A DNA stretch of 64,000 nt from Phocoena phocoena. Lineage: Eukaryota; Chordata; Mammalia; Artiodactyla; Phocoenidae. The position numbers and the translations under genes were made by a program. Below, in pieces: positions 1 through 13,477 of this stretch. Every line of letters begins with the position of its first letter. Position 1 is the first letter of the stretch. The notes below the pieces were generated by a model. That model saw nothing but the letters and a program-made list of their open reading frames with translations. It had not been told where the DNA came from and ran no database searches. Location: NCBI RefSeq assembly GCF_963924675.1, contig NC_089220.1, forward strand, positions 167,634,761 through 167,698,760. The letters run 5' to 3'.

Positions 1-206
1 TTATCAAAAAGAAGGAAAGAAAGGGAAATAAATAGCCACCTATGGCAAGTCCAGTCTTGGGAATAGAAATTGAAATCGAATACTATGACTTCATGGTTGA
101 TTCTTATATAGATCTGACTATACCACAAGGTCCCCTCAAAAAATAATATATATCTATTAAATACACATATAAGTATATATTTAATATATAAGTATATAAA
201 ATACAA

Positions 207-208
<2 letters not shown>

Positions 209-266
<58 letters not shown>
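209..266. repeat. (AC)29 microsatellite
   Basis: An uninterrupted dinucleotide run of about 29 AC units, preceded by AT-rich sequence. It is probably length-polymorphic. Confidence 0.97.
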
Positions 267-268
<2 letters not shown>

Positions 269-399
269 CCTGGGCAGCCCAGCCTAAAATGTGGGTGTTG
301 TTCCCTGCCCATGGATGAAAATGTAATTCCCCTATATTTATTCAGATAGAGTGGAGAGTGGTCATGTATTCTGTTCGGGGCTAGTTACATTTGGTATGC

Positions 400-1090
400 C
401 AATTAAACAGGAAAGCAGAGTTATCAAGTAGGCAGTGGGATATAGGAGTCTGGGCTTCAGGGGAGAAGCCCATGTTGGAGACAGTGGTTGAGTCATTTGC
501 TTATAGACGTATTTGGTGCCATGACACAGATGAGGTCACTGAATGTGAGTGTTTGGGAATTTAGCGTAGGGAGAGGGGACAGAACAGGTGATTGAGGGAC
601 TGTGGCCCTCCAGGGAGGAGAAGCAGGGGAACGTGGTCTGTTGTGAACCACATAAACCCAGTGTTTCAAGGAGGGAACGTGCAATTCTTCTAAAGAGCGC
701 TGCAAGTTTTTTAAAACGGAGTAATGCTGAATTTGGACACACCGAGTTCTTTCATGATCTCGCGGAGAGTCCTCTCAGCAGGGTGGGGTGGAGGGCAGCC
801 CCAGCTGGAAGAAGTTAAGGAAAGAGGTGAGGTGAGGAAGACATAAGGAATAGGAACTACTGTTTAAGAAGCTCAGCTGTAAAAGGAGGAGAAATGGAGC
901 AGTAGCTGGAAGGCATGGAGAATCAAAGGAGAGATTTTTTTAAGACGGGAGATACTAGAGCACATTGTACGCTGACGGGGGAGAGGTTGTGCCGCCGATG
1001 ACAGGGGAGCATCACAGCAGTGACCCTGGAGGAAGCAGGTGTACGAGCACAAGAGCTGGCCTGTGCCCAGAGCAGAGAAATTTATCCCTT
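400..1090 (-). mobile_element. L2 LINE fragment, antisense
   Basis: The + strand resembles the complement of the L2 reverse-transcriptase region as I recall it: phrases around 430-470 (tagged by GTAGGCAGTGGGATATAGGAG) and 890-960 (GGAGCAGTAGCTGGAAGGCA, then the TTTTTTTAAGACGGGAGA stretch). It is heavily decayed with no usable frame. Edges are approximate. Confidence 0.5.
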
Positions 1091-1164
1091 GTCACCAGAG
1101 AGGAAGGAGGCTGAGAGGGTAAGATGGCACAAAGATGAAATCCTGTCGACTTGTTTAAAAACTA

Positions 1165-1320
1165 GGTACGTATAAAAAAGAATAAAAGGAAATATCAAAA
1201 TGTCAACAGTGGTTATATTGGGGATGCAGTTACAGGTGACATTTTTTTCTTATACCTTTTGGTATTTTTCAATTTTTTTTAAAAAACAAAGTATACATTT
1301 TATACTTATAAAAAATTAAT
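1165..1320 (+). mobile_element. Old L1 3'-end fragment
   Basis: Matches in style the 3' UTR of old mammalian L1s: AATATCAAAATGTCAACAGTGG, then a T-rich stretch and an A-rich end. Subfamily is not resolved. Confidence 0.4.
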
Positions 1321-1408
1321 GTAGTAAATGTAATTATACACTCTCTATGACCCTTCATGCTATCATTCCTTGAAAAGTCAGACTGTGTGAAACTCCTCAG
1401 CCATGTTT

Positions 1409-1553
1409 TTGTTTGTTTGTTTTTCTGATTTTGTTTTTGTTTTTGGCCGCACCACGTGGCTTGCGGGAATCTTCGTTCCCCGACCAGAGATTGAACCCGT
1501 GCCCCCTGCGGTGGAAGCGTGGAGTCTTAACCACTGGACCGCCAGGGAAGTCC
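1409..1553 (-). mobile_element. CHR-type SINE, short form, antisense
   Basis: Reverse orientation of a tRNA-derived cetartiodactyl SINE. The tail-side T-rich tract comes first and the head ends as ...GCCAGGGAAGTCCC. It is flanked by an exact 11-bp target duplication CAGCCATGTTT at 1398-1408 and 1554-1564. Two short overlapping reading frames here are SINE-derived. Confidence 0.93.
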
Positions 1554-2796
1554 CAGCCATGTTTGTTCTTAACCAGATTGTTTTGCTGTACTGATGTTTG
1601 TCTTACAGATACTTACAGTGGCACTAATAACTCTACACATTGAAGGAACTAGGCAGCAAGATTCTACTTACAGAAACTGTCTCTTCCCTGCTCTCTTACT
1701 TGTCTCTGAGCTAAGGGTGAGGAGAAGAAAGATGTCAGGTACTCTTGGCAGATGGAGGATCAAATACTCTTGCAAACACCGGTGTCAGTTTCATTTCACC
1801 ATCTAAAACCAGGTCACTCTAAAATAATAACACACACAGAAAAAAAAATAAAATAAATAAAATAATAGCACAGAGGAGTCACATTCACAGCAGAAGCAGA
1901 CAAGATTTCTCAGTGGGAACATTTTTCTTCAGCCGCCAGATAACTATATGTGAAAGAGGAAGGGCTCTGTGAATGAAAAGAACAATCAAAAGTGTAGCTG
2001 AGCTGGGTGACGATGGCATCTGTCACTCCAGTCATCGCCAGAGCTGATCTGCTCATCTGGCTGACCTGGCTGGTGTGTGCTCCTTCCCCAGCATCATTTC
2101 AAAACTGCACGATTGGCCAAAGGGGTCAAACTGCAGATCAATAAAAACTAGCCTTCCAGGGCACACCAGGGAGAGCCTGTATGCCCATTGGTATTACCAG
2201 TTGTGACTTTGTTAGTGGAATTTAAAGATGGATAAGGAAACTAAAAGAAAACCATTGATTATATTTCTGTTTAACAAAGGATTTCTGTACTACCCCAGTG
2301 GCTCCTGAATCACCTTAGAAGATGGAGCTTGATATTTACCAGAGAATATTTAACCAAAGTAAAAGCAAATAAAGCTGTTGGTTTACAGCAGTACAACTGA
2401 ATAGTAAGGATAAAAGTTTAACAGGGAGCAGCAAGAGTTGTTTCCTTTTTCAGTGTGTAGAACTGAAATACAAGTGAAGCTGTACTAACCACCCCTGAGG
2501 TATTTGTGACCTTTGACAACACAGAAAGAAAATATTTGTAGTCTGAAACTGTGTCTCTCCAGTATTTTGGAGTAAATGAAAAATATAATCTGGTTAACAA
2601 GCTGTACTTTTCACAAGAGAACAAAAATCTTATTGGAAGGATTCTGACTTTGTCTTCTCCAAGTCTCGCAGAAATTAAATATTTAATAAAGTAACATTGG
2701 AAATTAATTCTGTAAAATGAAGGCAAAATGAAAATGTAAAAAGTATCTTGAAAGATAGGGTAGCGATTAAGATTGGACAGTTTCCTTTGACAAATA

Positions 2797-2915
2797 ATTA
2801 TTTATTCATTTATTCATCCTGCACATATTTATTGAGTACCTACTATGTGCCAGCTACTGTTTTAGGTGCTTAGGCTACATTAATGACCAAAAGAGACATG
2901 TATCAATAAGAAGAT
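2797..2915 (-). mobile_element. L2 3' end, antisense
   Basis: The string ATTTATTGAGTACCTACTAT followed by GTGCCAG is the complement of the L2 3' terminus (…GGTGCTCAATAAATATTTGTTGAATGAA). Confidence 0.6.
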
Positions 2916-3279
2916 GTAAAATATTTTCACAATTGATGATTCTTTTTATTTTCATTCACAGAATACACCTTAAAAAATAGTTTTTCTTAATCATTCATTA
3001 CAACCTTAATAGCTTTTAAAGTGTTTAACTCGTGAAAAAAAGCTTTTATAAACTAATTTATGCACCTGAATTAACTCTGCATGATTTGTGTAATTTCAAA
3101 ACCCTCGTGAAGAAATACAGCTCTGTCCATTAATCCGGTATTTGAAGCAATAACCAGTGCTGCATGCTGGATTTTAACATATTCTCCTTCAAAAATGGAT
3201 CTGTCCAGACATATCTGTCCTAGCTGAAATGATCTTTTCTGTTTATAATTTACTGTTAACTCTTCCATCAGAATGTGTG

Positions 3280-3394
3280 TTCCATGTGAGCAGGGACTTT
3301 ATCTGTTGTCTTCATAGCTTTATCCCAACTCCTAACAGTGCCTGAAACATATTAGATGCTCCAGAAATTTAAGTATTTGTTGAATGAATGAATG
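3280..3394 (+). mobile_element. L2 3' end, sense
   Basis: Runs from GTGAGCAGGGACTTTATCTG through CAGTGCCTGAAAC to the terminal TTGTTGAATGAATGAATG, the typical end of L2. Its distal part is duplicated at 4602. Confidence 0.65.
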
Positions 3395-3432
3395 CAGTAG
3401 TGGATGTTGAAACGTACAATTTAAGGCTCTAC

Positions 3433-3468
<36 letters not shown>
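3298..3468 (+). repeat. Direct duplication, copy 1, ending in (TG)16
   Basis: Bases 3298-3436 match 4602-4740 at a constant offset of 1304 with two substitutions and no gaps. Both copies run straight into a TG tract (3437-3468 here). This copy continues naturally into L2 sequence upstream, so it is taken as the source. Confidence 0.93.
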
Positions 3469-3471
<3 letters not shown>

Positions 3472-4539
3472 TTAGGGTGGGAGAAGTCTAATGAATCAGA
3501 GCAGGAATGGAGATATCATATTAATAACTGGGTTCATTGAGTTTCTGTGAACACATCACAAACTTGTTTACCTCACTTTTCACAATTCTTAAGATTAAAG
3601 GGAATTGGACTATTTTATTTAACTGCTTTTCTCACTCTTAACACCCTATGATCTTATATGTGGTCAATTGTGTAGTTTTTAAAATATTAAGTATTCTTGA
3701 TGCAACTAATCGTGCCACTTGAGGGAGTATAAATGTGAGTCCTTCACTCATGCTACTTTGTCATGACAGCTGTAACTGTCTTTTTTTTTTTTTTTTGGCT
3801 CCATTGTCTCTATTATGTTTAAGACCCAACCAAGTGACAGCAATGCTGACAGTGCTTTCTAGAGCAGTCTGTTGTGATGGCTGTGTCCAGTAGTCATTGG
3901 TGATACAGAAATACAGATACGGGAGAAATGTAAATAGGCAGTCCTCATGGCCAGGGGACTTCTCCAGTTAAACTGACCTCGTGGAGAGCAGCGCCGAACT
4001 CTGAAGCAGCGGGAGATGGGAGGGGAGTGTGCTGGCACCGACACGTGCCTGACACCATGTGCCTTTTCACCACGTTCCTCCAGCACCCGACTGAGCACCA
4101 GCTCTGTTACCTGTAAAATCAGCCTGAGCACTGCAGTGACACAGGGAGGAGAAACAAAGAAAGGAAGAGTTGTTTGCTGATATGGTGCCCATTTCCTGCT
4201 GAGATACTACCATCAGGGTATACATAGGACTTAATAATAAATACAATGAAGTCCTTCAAAATCAGCGAAGCTCATGAATCCTCCGTCAGCAAGACCTGGG
4301 CCCACATTTTCTCACTCCCTGCTCAGTGTATTGCTGAGTTCAGTGTCATGTGTTTACAGTTCATGCTTGAGGAGGGTAGAGGGGTCACCTCTGGGACAAA
4401 AAGAGAGTGAAGACAACAAAATGTGAAATAAATAGAAATCAAATATATAATTCAGTATAAATATTAAATATAAAATATAAGGTAAATGAGGATTAAACCT
4501 TTGATCATAAAGGCAATAATAATAATTTATTAACCATAG

Positions 4540-4736
4540 CAGGCCCTGAATGAATCACTTTACATGTATTATTTCATTTAATCTCAGAACATCTCACAAC
4601 ATTTATCTGTTGTCTTCATAGCTTTATCCCAACTCCTAACAGTGCCTGAAATATATTAGATGCTCCAGAAATTTAAGTATTTGTTGAATGAATGAATGCA
4701 GTAGTGGATGTTGAAACGTACAGTTTAAGGCTCTAC

Positions 4737-4783
<47 letters not shown>

Positions 4784-4875
4784 TAGCCATTATTATTTCC
4801 ATTTTATTTCTGAAGAAGCAGAATAAGTTCCTTGCTCAAGGCCACATGGCTAGTCAGTGGTAGGGCCACAGCTGG
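4540..4875 (+). mobile_element. MIR, interrupted at 4602-4780
   Basis: Left half: CACTTTACATGTATTATTTC to CATCTCACAAC. Right half: CATTATTATTTCCATTTTAT, then TTGCTCAAGGCCACATGGCTAG. These are consecutive parts of the MIR consensus, split by about 180 bp of foreign sequence. Confidence 0.7.
4602..4780 (+). repeat. Direct duplication, copy 2, inserted in a MIR, ending in (TG)20
   Basis: Copy of 3298-3468 (two mismatches over 139 bp) lying inside an otherwise continuous MIR. The TG tract is 4741-4780. There is no poly-A and no clear target duplication. Confidence 0.93.
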
Positions 4876-5659
4876 AATAATAGTAGCAATTATATGTAAG
4901 GCATTTCCATATGCCCATTTTAAATGAGAGTTTGACAAGAAATAATCCATTTTGCTTATCCTCACAAAATCTTTTGTTATTTGATCTGAGCATTCAGATT
5001 CTAGAGCCCAGCCTCTTAACTGCAACGTTGGTGTCAATAATTCCATGATCTAAACAAAGGAAGGGATTTGTATAGCTTCAGAAATAACTTTCGATCTTCT
5101 GTATAACCACCTCAGAATTCAGTTCAATGTAGAATAATTTATCAGTCAACCCCTGTTCCTCACTGGCTTTATGGCCACTATTGCTGCCTGCTTGGCCACT
5201 CCCCATATACCTTAGCCCCTCTACTCTTTAACTGGAGAGGAATCTAAAAAAGGAGCTATGCTCTAGAATAGGGCCAAAGCATCTTCTCAGGTCCCCTGAT
5301 GAAGTCTTTATGAATGGTAAAACCTAGTTTTTCAGAGTCATGGAAAAGGACTTTTTTCTCTTCAGAATGAAGCAGACAGCCATACACTACAATAGTATAC
5401 CTATCAGTACACAAACTTCGGTTGACAGAGAATTCCAGGGTTGGAAGAAGCAACAGAGATTATATGATTCAGCTTTTTAAATATTGTTAGTCTAGGTAAG
5501 ATTATTAGCATCCAGCATTTTTTGGTGATAACATGTCTCTTTTAGGAAATGGTGATAGTGATAAATTTATCTTTCCAAATTAAAAGAGACGAGCCTAAAA
5601 CTTGTGTGTTCAATACAAGATTGCTATCTTAGTATCTCATGGTATCTCATATTCAGTGT

Positions 5660-6130
5660 TCTCTGAGTTTCAAGAGTTCTTGATATATTAGACATATTAA
5701 TTCTTTGTCCATCATACATATTGCAAATATTTTTCCCATTTTCTCTTTTACTTGTGTCTTATTATACTCATATTAAAATTGTATTGTCAAATCTCTTCCA
5801 TTTTTAAATTCTCCTTTCTATCTTTTCATACTTACAGATTCCATCTGTATCCCATTACTACACAGTTGTTCTTTTGCATCTTCTCCTAGAACTTTTATGA
5901 TGACATTTTAAATCTATGTTTGTTAATCCATCTGGAATTAATTTTTACATAAAGTACATGATTCCCAAAATTTTAACCAGCTGTTCCAGCACAATTTCTT
6001 GAATTTTTTTCTTTCTCTGCTAATTTGAAATGCCACATTTATCATCTAATATGTTCTTAGAATAGATGACCCTGAATTGCATTCACTACTTGAAGTTTAA
6101 CTTTTCTTGGCTTTCTTTACCTAGTGATAA
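5660..6130 (-). mobile_element. Old L1 ORF2 fragment, antisense
   Basis: The + strand reads like the complement of an L1 ORF2 3' region: TTGCAAATATTTTTCCCATT at 5720, CTAGAACTTTTATGATGAC near 5885, ATCCATCTGGAATTAATTTT near 5928, and CAGCTGTTCCAGCACAATTT near 5980. The order matches the L1 consensus as recalled. Confidence 0.6.
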
Positions 6131-6574
6131 TGTTTATTTCTACAATATAGTAAAATGATTTTTTTTTCTTTACTAAAACGTGCTACTCCACCGTATTGTT
6201 TCCACACTCTGCCCTTTGATTAAAATATTCCGTTGGCTTCCCGTAGTGCCTGGAGTCCAGCCTCACCACGGACCACTGTCCCTCCTGCTGTTTCAGCTGC
6301 CGGGCTCGTGCCTGAGTCCAGGCTCCTTGTCACCATCCACTCCTTGTCATTCTCCAGGAACAGTCTTTAGATGCCAAGTGGACCCATAAAAACAGATGGA
6401 AAATTCAGGGCTTCACTTAAATTAAATACATAATTGGATATCTTTCTCTGTTTTCTTAAAAATCGTATGTCATATGAGTTTCTTTGGAAATAAGGGGATA
6501 CGAAAGATGATTCTTGTCGAGTTCAGCAAATGTGGAGACCAACTATGGGCAAATCCTGTGCCAGAAATTGTGGG

Positions 6575-6800
6575 AGATATGCATTCACTCATTCATTCAA
6601 CTAATATTTATTGAGGACCTACTGTGTTCTCAATCATCTTGTTCCATGGACACAATGGGAAACTAAAGACACATAGTCTTGTGTATGTTGAAGCTTGTAT
6701 TGTAGTAAGGGATTCAAATATTAGCTAAATTATCTACACAAGTGCATAATTATACATTTTTGTAAATGCTATAAAAATTATTATGGAAACATCTAAGAAT
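6575..6800 (-). mobile_element. L2 3' end, antisense
   Basis: CATTCAACTAATATTTATTG then AGGACCTACTGTG is the complement of the L2 terminus. Downstream decays into AT-rich sequence. Confidence 0.55.
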
Positions 6801-6918
6801 TGCAAGTAGGAGTAAAGCACTGTTCATGTTATTAGATACAAGTCCTTAATCAGATATATTATTTGTAAATGTTTTCTGCCAGCCTGTGACTTCACTTTTT
6901 ATTCTCTTAAGTGTCTTT

Positions 6919-7296
6919 TTTTTAATAGTTTTTTTTTTTTTACTTTATAAATTTATTTATTTATTTATTTATGGCTGTGTTGGGTCTTCATTGCTGTGCG
7001 TGGGCTTTCTCTAGTTGCGGTGAGGGGGGCTACTCTTCGTTGTGGTGCACGGCCTTCTCACTGCGGTGGCTTCTCTTGTTGCAGAGCTGGGGCACTAGGC
7101 ACGTGGGCTTCAGTAATTGTGGCACGTGTGCTCAGTAGTTGTGGCTCACGAACTGTAGAGCACAGGCTCAGTAGTTGTGGTGCACGCACTTAGTTGCTCC
7201 GCGGCATGTGGAATCTTCCCGGACCAGGGCTCAAACCTGTGTTCCCTGCATTGGCAGGCGGATTCTCAACCACCGCGCCAGCAGGGAAGTCCCAAC
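6919..7296 (-). mobile_element. CHR-type SINE, long form, antisense
   Basis: Starts with T-rich and (TTTA)n tail sequence, has several GTTGTGG/GGGCTTCAGTA modules, and ends with the complement of the tRNA-like head (…GCAGGGAAGTCCC). Probable 9-bp target duplication AGTGTCTTT at 6910-6918 and 7297-7305. Confidence 0.88.
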
Positions 7297-7324
7297 AGTG
7301 TCTTTCACAGAACAGAAGTTTTTC

Positions 7325-7646
7325 TTTTTTTAAAAAAAATTATTTTTGGCTGCATTGGGTCTTCATTGCTGTGCGCAGGCTTTCTCTAGTTGTGCTGAGC
7401 GGGGGCTAATCTTTGTTGGCAGTGCGCGGGCTTCTCATTACGGTGTCTTCTCTTGCTGCGGAGCATGGGCTCTAAGCGCACGGGCTTCAGTAGTTGTGGT
7501 GCGCGGGCTCTAGAGCACAGGCTCAGTAGTTGTGGCGCACGGGCTTAGTTGCTCCACGGCATGTGGGATCTTCCCGGACCAGGGCTTGAACCCATGTCCC
7601 CTGCATTGGCAGGCGGATTCTTAACCACTGCGCCACCAGGGAAGCC
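7325..7646 (-). mobile_element. CHR-type SINE, long form, antisense
   Basis: Second long-form copy in the same orientation just downstream, ending …CCACCAGGGAAGCC. Imperfect flanks AGAAGTTTTT / AGGAGTTTTT suggest the target duplication. Edges ±5 bp. Confidence 0.86.
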
Positions 7647-7821
7647 TAGGAGTTTTTCATTTTAATGAAGTCTACCTTATCACTTTTTTCTTTCATGGAT
7701 GATGTTTTGGGTATTGTGTCCATACACTCATTTCTACACCCAAGGTTATCTAGCTTTTTTCTCCTATATTTTCGTCTAGAAGTTTTATAGTTTTGTATTT
7801 TACATTTTGACCTGTGACTTA

Positions 7822-8072
7822 TCTATTTATTTATTTTAACATCTTCATTGGAGTATAATTGCTTTACAATGGTGTGTTAGTTTCTGCTTTATAACAAAGT
7901 GAATCAGTTATACATATACATATGTCCCCATAGCTCTTCTCTCTTGCGTCTCCCTCCCTCCCACCCTCCCTATCCCACCCCTCTAGGTGGTCACAAAGCA
8001 TCGAGCTGATCTCCCTGTGCTATGCGTCTGCTTCCCACTAGCTCTTTTACATTTGGTAGTGTATATATGCTA
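7822..8072 (-). mobile_element. L1 3' end (artiodactyl/cetacean type), 5'-truncated, antisense
   Basis: Nearly the same sequence as the 3' end of the larger L1 at 19522 (AACATCTTCATTGGAGTATA … GTGTATATATG). Flanks share TGACTTA(T). About 250 bp, so no coding part is retained. Confidence 0.85.
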
Positions 8073-8149
8073 TGACTTATTTTAACTTAATTTTTGTGAA
8101 AATTTTGTAAGTTTAGTGTCTAGCTTCTTTTTTTTTTTTTTTTTTCCTG

Positions 8150-9430
8150 CATGTGGATGTCCAACCATTCCAGCACCATCCTGAGGAACTTTACAGTCTA
8201 GTAAAGGGAGTAAGACCTGTACACAAGTGATTGGCTGAAATGACTTAACTAAGATGTTTGTCCAGAAAGATGTACAGAATTATGCTGAGGGTTTAAAACA
8301 GGTGGCATTTGAGGTAGACTGTGAAAAGTTTCATCACACAGATGGGACTGAGGAGGAAATTAAAAGACAAAGGACAAATCTTACTTATTTTTAAAATCTC
8401 ACTCTGAGTGCAGATATCAGAGGCAAAGGTGGCAGCGGGGAGGCTGCTGTGGTGTGAGATGAACTGTAGTGGAGGTAATGGTGGTGAGAAAGGTTTGGTT
8501 CTGGATTGGATTTGATGAAAGAGCTGAGGGGATTTGTACATGGGTTGCAGGAGGGGTATGAGACAAAGTCAGGAGCCAGGGGTCAGGCTGACAAGCAGAC
8601 GAATGGGTCACCATGGGCTGAGATGAGGGTCGTGGGCAGGAGCAGGTTTGGGACATATTAAGTCAGCCACCTTCACAGCCAAGTGAAGCATCGAGTGAGC
8701 AGCTGGGTGCTTAGGTCTGGAGACGAGCAGAGCTGTCAGTGCACGAGTGGTATTTAAAGTGATGAAATCAGGAAGTACATGTTGATAGACAAGAAAATAG
8801 CTCTAAGGACCGAAGCTTGGGAGGCTCAAAAATGTGACAGTAGGAAGATGAGGAGGGACCAGAAAAAGATACTGAGATGGAGATGCCAGTGAGGTAAGGA
8901 AGAGAATCAAGAGAAGGACATAAGACACCAAGACAAACGTGTTCAAGAAGAGTTTGTCAAGTGCTGCCAGTAGGTTAAGTAAAATGAGGACTTAGAACGG
9001 ACCGTGGGACTCAGCAATGTGAAGAAGGTCACTGTTGTCCTTAATAGAAACTGTTTCCGTGGAGTGTGATGACAGCCTGACTGACATGGGTTTTCTTAGT
9101 GGGTGGAGTGCAATTGAAGAAGTTAAGTATAGATCATTCTTTTGAGGATTTTTGCTATAAAGCAAGGAAATGGAACGGTAGATGGAGGAAACAAACTCAA
9201 GGACAGGTGGTTTGTTTGTTTCTTTTGGGGAAGATGTTATAACAGTCGAGTGGGAGAAATGAGTGATACAGGAGAGAAAGAGGACCCAGCAGGAGTGATA
9301 TCCTTGAGTAAGTGAGAGGAATCCAGTGCACAAAACGGGATTGGCCATAGGTAGAGGGGGGACCATTATCAACAGTGACTTAATTCTCTAAGCAATGAGA
9401 AACCATTACAGTTTGGTGGGTAAGTGGTAT
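8150..9430 (-). mobile_element. L2 LINE fragment, antisense
   Basis: About 1.3 kb reads as the complement of L2 ORF2 as I recall it: the stretch near 8645 (TTTGGGACATATTAAGT), GTGGTATTTAAAGTGATG near 8747 opposite the YADD region, AGTGCTGCCAGTAGGTTAAG near 8960, and CCAGTGCACAAAACGG near 9322. Several short minus-strand frames here are remnants without an intact reading frame. Confidence 0.6.
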
Positions 9431-10185
9431 GATTCTTACCATACTTTGTAATCTGTGTATTCCTTCCCCTTTCACTAATGGACAGATTCAAATGCATAAC
9501 AGTCTGCCCCAAAATAAACACTGAAAATGCAGTTATGCTCAAAATAGAGTGGATTTCATGTCCAGAAAAGTTGAAACAAACCCTTGTGTTTACCTCAGCA
9601 ACTTCTCCAGACCTCATGTCAGATCAAGATCTTTACGCTGTTATTGAAATTGCTGAAATGTTTCACTTTGAAAGTAAACTTCCTAGTACCTGAAATCAAT
9701 TTTCTGCATACATTTTACCTTTTAAAAGTCCCCAGTGTGGCTTATTTTGTATTCCTCTTAAATTCTGCTGAATAATAATTTTTCAAATTATCATTCCTTG
9801 ACTACCAGTGGGCTAACACTACCTCAGACAAAACTGGAAATCTAACGAGTGAAAATCGCTCCAACTCACCACTTTGTAACAGATTAAGTCACACATTGGA
9901 ATTTAGAGGAACCTTTAAAGAATATTATATATAAGGTAGTTCTTGATGGAAATAATGAGCTCTTTTGATCATCCATGAAGTAAGTTTAATGTGTTGCATT
10001 TTCCCAGTGAAGAGGAGAAGACAGATCAAATGCATGAGGCTGTTTTCTGGTAAATTGTTATCATTGAATTTAGCAAATCAGCTTCACAGATGTTTTTCAG
10101 TTTCTTAGTATCTAAATTTGACTTTTACTATGATTAGTAATAAGTTCTCAAATCAGAAAGGGTTTTCTTTTTTATTGCTCCTCAG

Positions 10186-10285
10186 GCATGAACGTCTTTA
10201 CACCAAGAAAAGTAACTTCAGCAGATCTTTAATTTCCAGCCTCAAGGATGTAAATGATTTAGCAACCCTAGAAGTTTTGGATGAG
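10186..10285 (+). CDS. MYO3A: MYO3A exon: kinase-motor linker and motor start (internal exon)
   Basis: A 100-bp exon between TTGCTCCTCAG and GTAAGA. The first base completes a split codon; 33 codons follow, ending in phase 0. They read [11 protein letters not shown] … [10 protein letters not shown]. This is the linker that joins the N-terminal Ser/Thr kinase to the myosin head in class III myosins; [10 protein letters not shown] opens the motor. It joins in frame to NTVSEQL in the next exon. I prefer MYO3A over MYO3B because the phrase order across the exons matches human MYO3A as I remember it. No alignment was run. Confidence 0.9.
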
Positions 10286-11838
10286 GTAAGAAACTCAGCT
10301 TAATTAAACTTAAACATTCTGTCTATTTAAAAAAATTGATAGAAGAGGTTTGAGCAGGAGGCTCTTTGAATAGCATCTGTAGGTTTCATGCTTTCTTCAT
10401 CTCTTAGCTTCCTGATCATCCCTCCTGTCTTCAGTTTTACTGTGTGTAACTCACGTTTGCAGATCTCTCCAGCCTGGTGTCAACTTTTTCTTCTTTTTTA
10501 TATTCGAATTACAAAAGTGCTAGTTCCCACAAGCTTGAGTTGCTTAGGTCCAAGACCCCTTCTTCACCTCAATTCTCCCCAGGAGTCTCAAAGGGGTGAT
10601 TTGCTTCCTACATCACCATCTCAGTGGCAGGACCTAAAGCCTCGAAGATACCTTGAGAGCCTGTCTGTTACCATGGTCAGTGGACCCCTCGTGGGATCAC
10701 AGAGCCCACCTTTTCGGGAAATGAATTCTGCTTGAAACTTCTTATCCCAGTGACCTCAGAAATATTTCAGACATCTCATGAAGGTACCAGTCCAGGCCAG
10801 TAAATTATAGTCTCATCCTCTTTTTCCTCATCACCTTTTATTTCAGATAATCACATCATTAGAGAAATAACAAGGCTCCTTTTCAGTAAAAGGTTGGGAT
10901 CACTACCCTGCCTGATCCACAGGCTTTCCTTTTTTTAATACTTCTGATACATTCCTGAGCATTTTGCTTAAAAATGTAGCAAATCAGGAGGCATATTCTG
11001 AACCGAAGTAGTCATTTGGTAAATTTGGGGTTGCGTAAACAACTCAAGTACTTCCTCAGAATAATCTTTCTTGAGAACATCAAACATCTTATAATCAAAT
11101 AGTGTTTGTAAGCCAGGGATTGCCAATACCTTTATGAATCTTTGTGTATCAGATTTTCCAATGATGTGAAATCCTAAGCTTGTGGATTATAAAGAAGGCT
11201 TTACTAATCATATTGCTGACCTACGTATTAAACACTGGATTTGTTTGTTTCTATTGTCCGTGTTTTATCTTTTTGTCTCTTTTTTGACCCAAGATCTTTT
11301 GTGTCATATACTATAAATGATGAAGTCTGGCACTGTTAAAATTGATTCCATGTATTCATATGATTTATCAATTGTGGAAGTTACTTTTCTGTACTTTTTA
11401 CTCTGCCTCAAAGCCAAACATTTAAGCAAGGGAACTAAGACATTCCACAGAGCCATTGAATAACCTTCATTTGGAATAAAATCATGTTCACTATATCTTC
11501 TCTTCCCTTTTCTAGTGTTCTTTCTCTTTACTTCAACTGCTGCATTTACTTCCTTGAAAGCATTGTGTGTATATATAATCCCTGTAGCATATAATATATT
11601 CTGTGGAAAACACAGGTAACAATGACATCCCTCTACAGCTCTCGAAAGAAAAGAAAATACCCATCAAGGGGAAGGATAGTTGCTGACCGGAGGTTACACT
11701 TCTTACTCTCAATAGATCTATTTCTTTCTGATCCTTCCTCCAGATTCCAAATGTTTTATTTCTTATCATTTACTTTTAAAATGATAATTGACCATCAATC
11801 ATTTTTAACAAAAAGAGATTACTTTTATTTCGTTATAG
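10286..11838 (+). other. MYO3A: Intron, 1553 bp
   Basis: Donor GTAAGA, acceptor TTCGTTATAG with a short pyrimidine tract. I recognise no clear repeat. A chance 115-codon frame at 10388-10735 has no similarity I know. Confidence 0.85.

Positions 11839-13477
<1,639 letters not shown>

Larger units (their letters stand above)
6825..7814 (-). mobile_element. Old L1 ORF2 fragment, antisense, split by two SINEs
   Basis: The segments 6825-6918, 7297-7324 and 7647-7814 read together as one complementary L1 ORF2 stretch: TTTGTAAATGTTTTCTGCCA, AGTGTCTTTCACAGAACAG, GAAGTCTACCTTATCAC, CAAGGTTATCTAGC and AGAAGTTTTATAGTTTTG. The two insertions therefore postdate it. Confidence 0.7.
1..10185 (+). other. 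MYO3A: MYO3A intron (3' part), upstream of first exon seen
   Basis: This stretch ends at the acceptor of the first recognised exon (10186), so it is read as the 3' part of a long intron. I looked for the preceding kinase-domain or linker exon and found no frame with matching sequence and splice sites. The contents are mostly repeats, listed separately. The pieces 1560-2790, 4880-5650, 6130-6575 and 9430-10185 show nothing I can assign. Confidence 0.7.

Noticed and set aside
8992..9372. 126-codon minus-strand ORF
   Set aside because: Lies within antisense L2 sequence, with no intact domain and no start context.
1..10185. Missing upstream kinase-domain exon of MYO3A
   Set aside because: No segment gave kinase-like sequence with AG/GT borders and the right phase, so I do not claim one.
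10388..10735. 115-codon + strand ORF inside the first small intron
   Set aside because: No similarity known to me, no splice sites that keep the MYO3A frame, and the direct join 10285 to 11839 is in phase.
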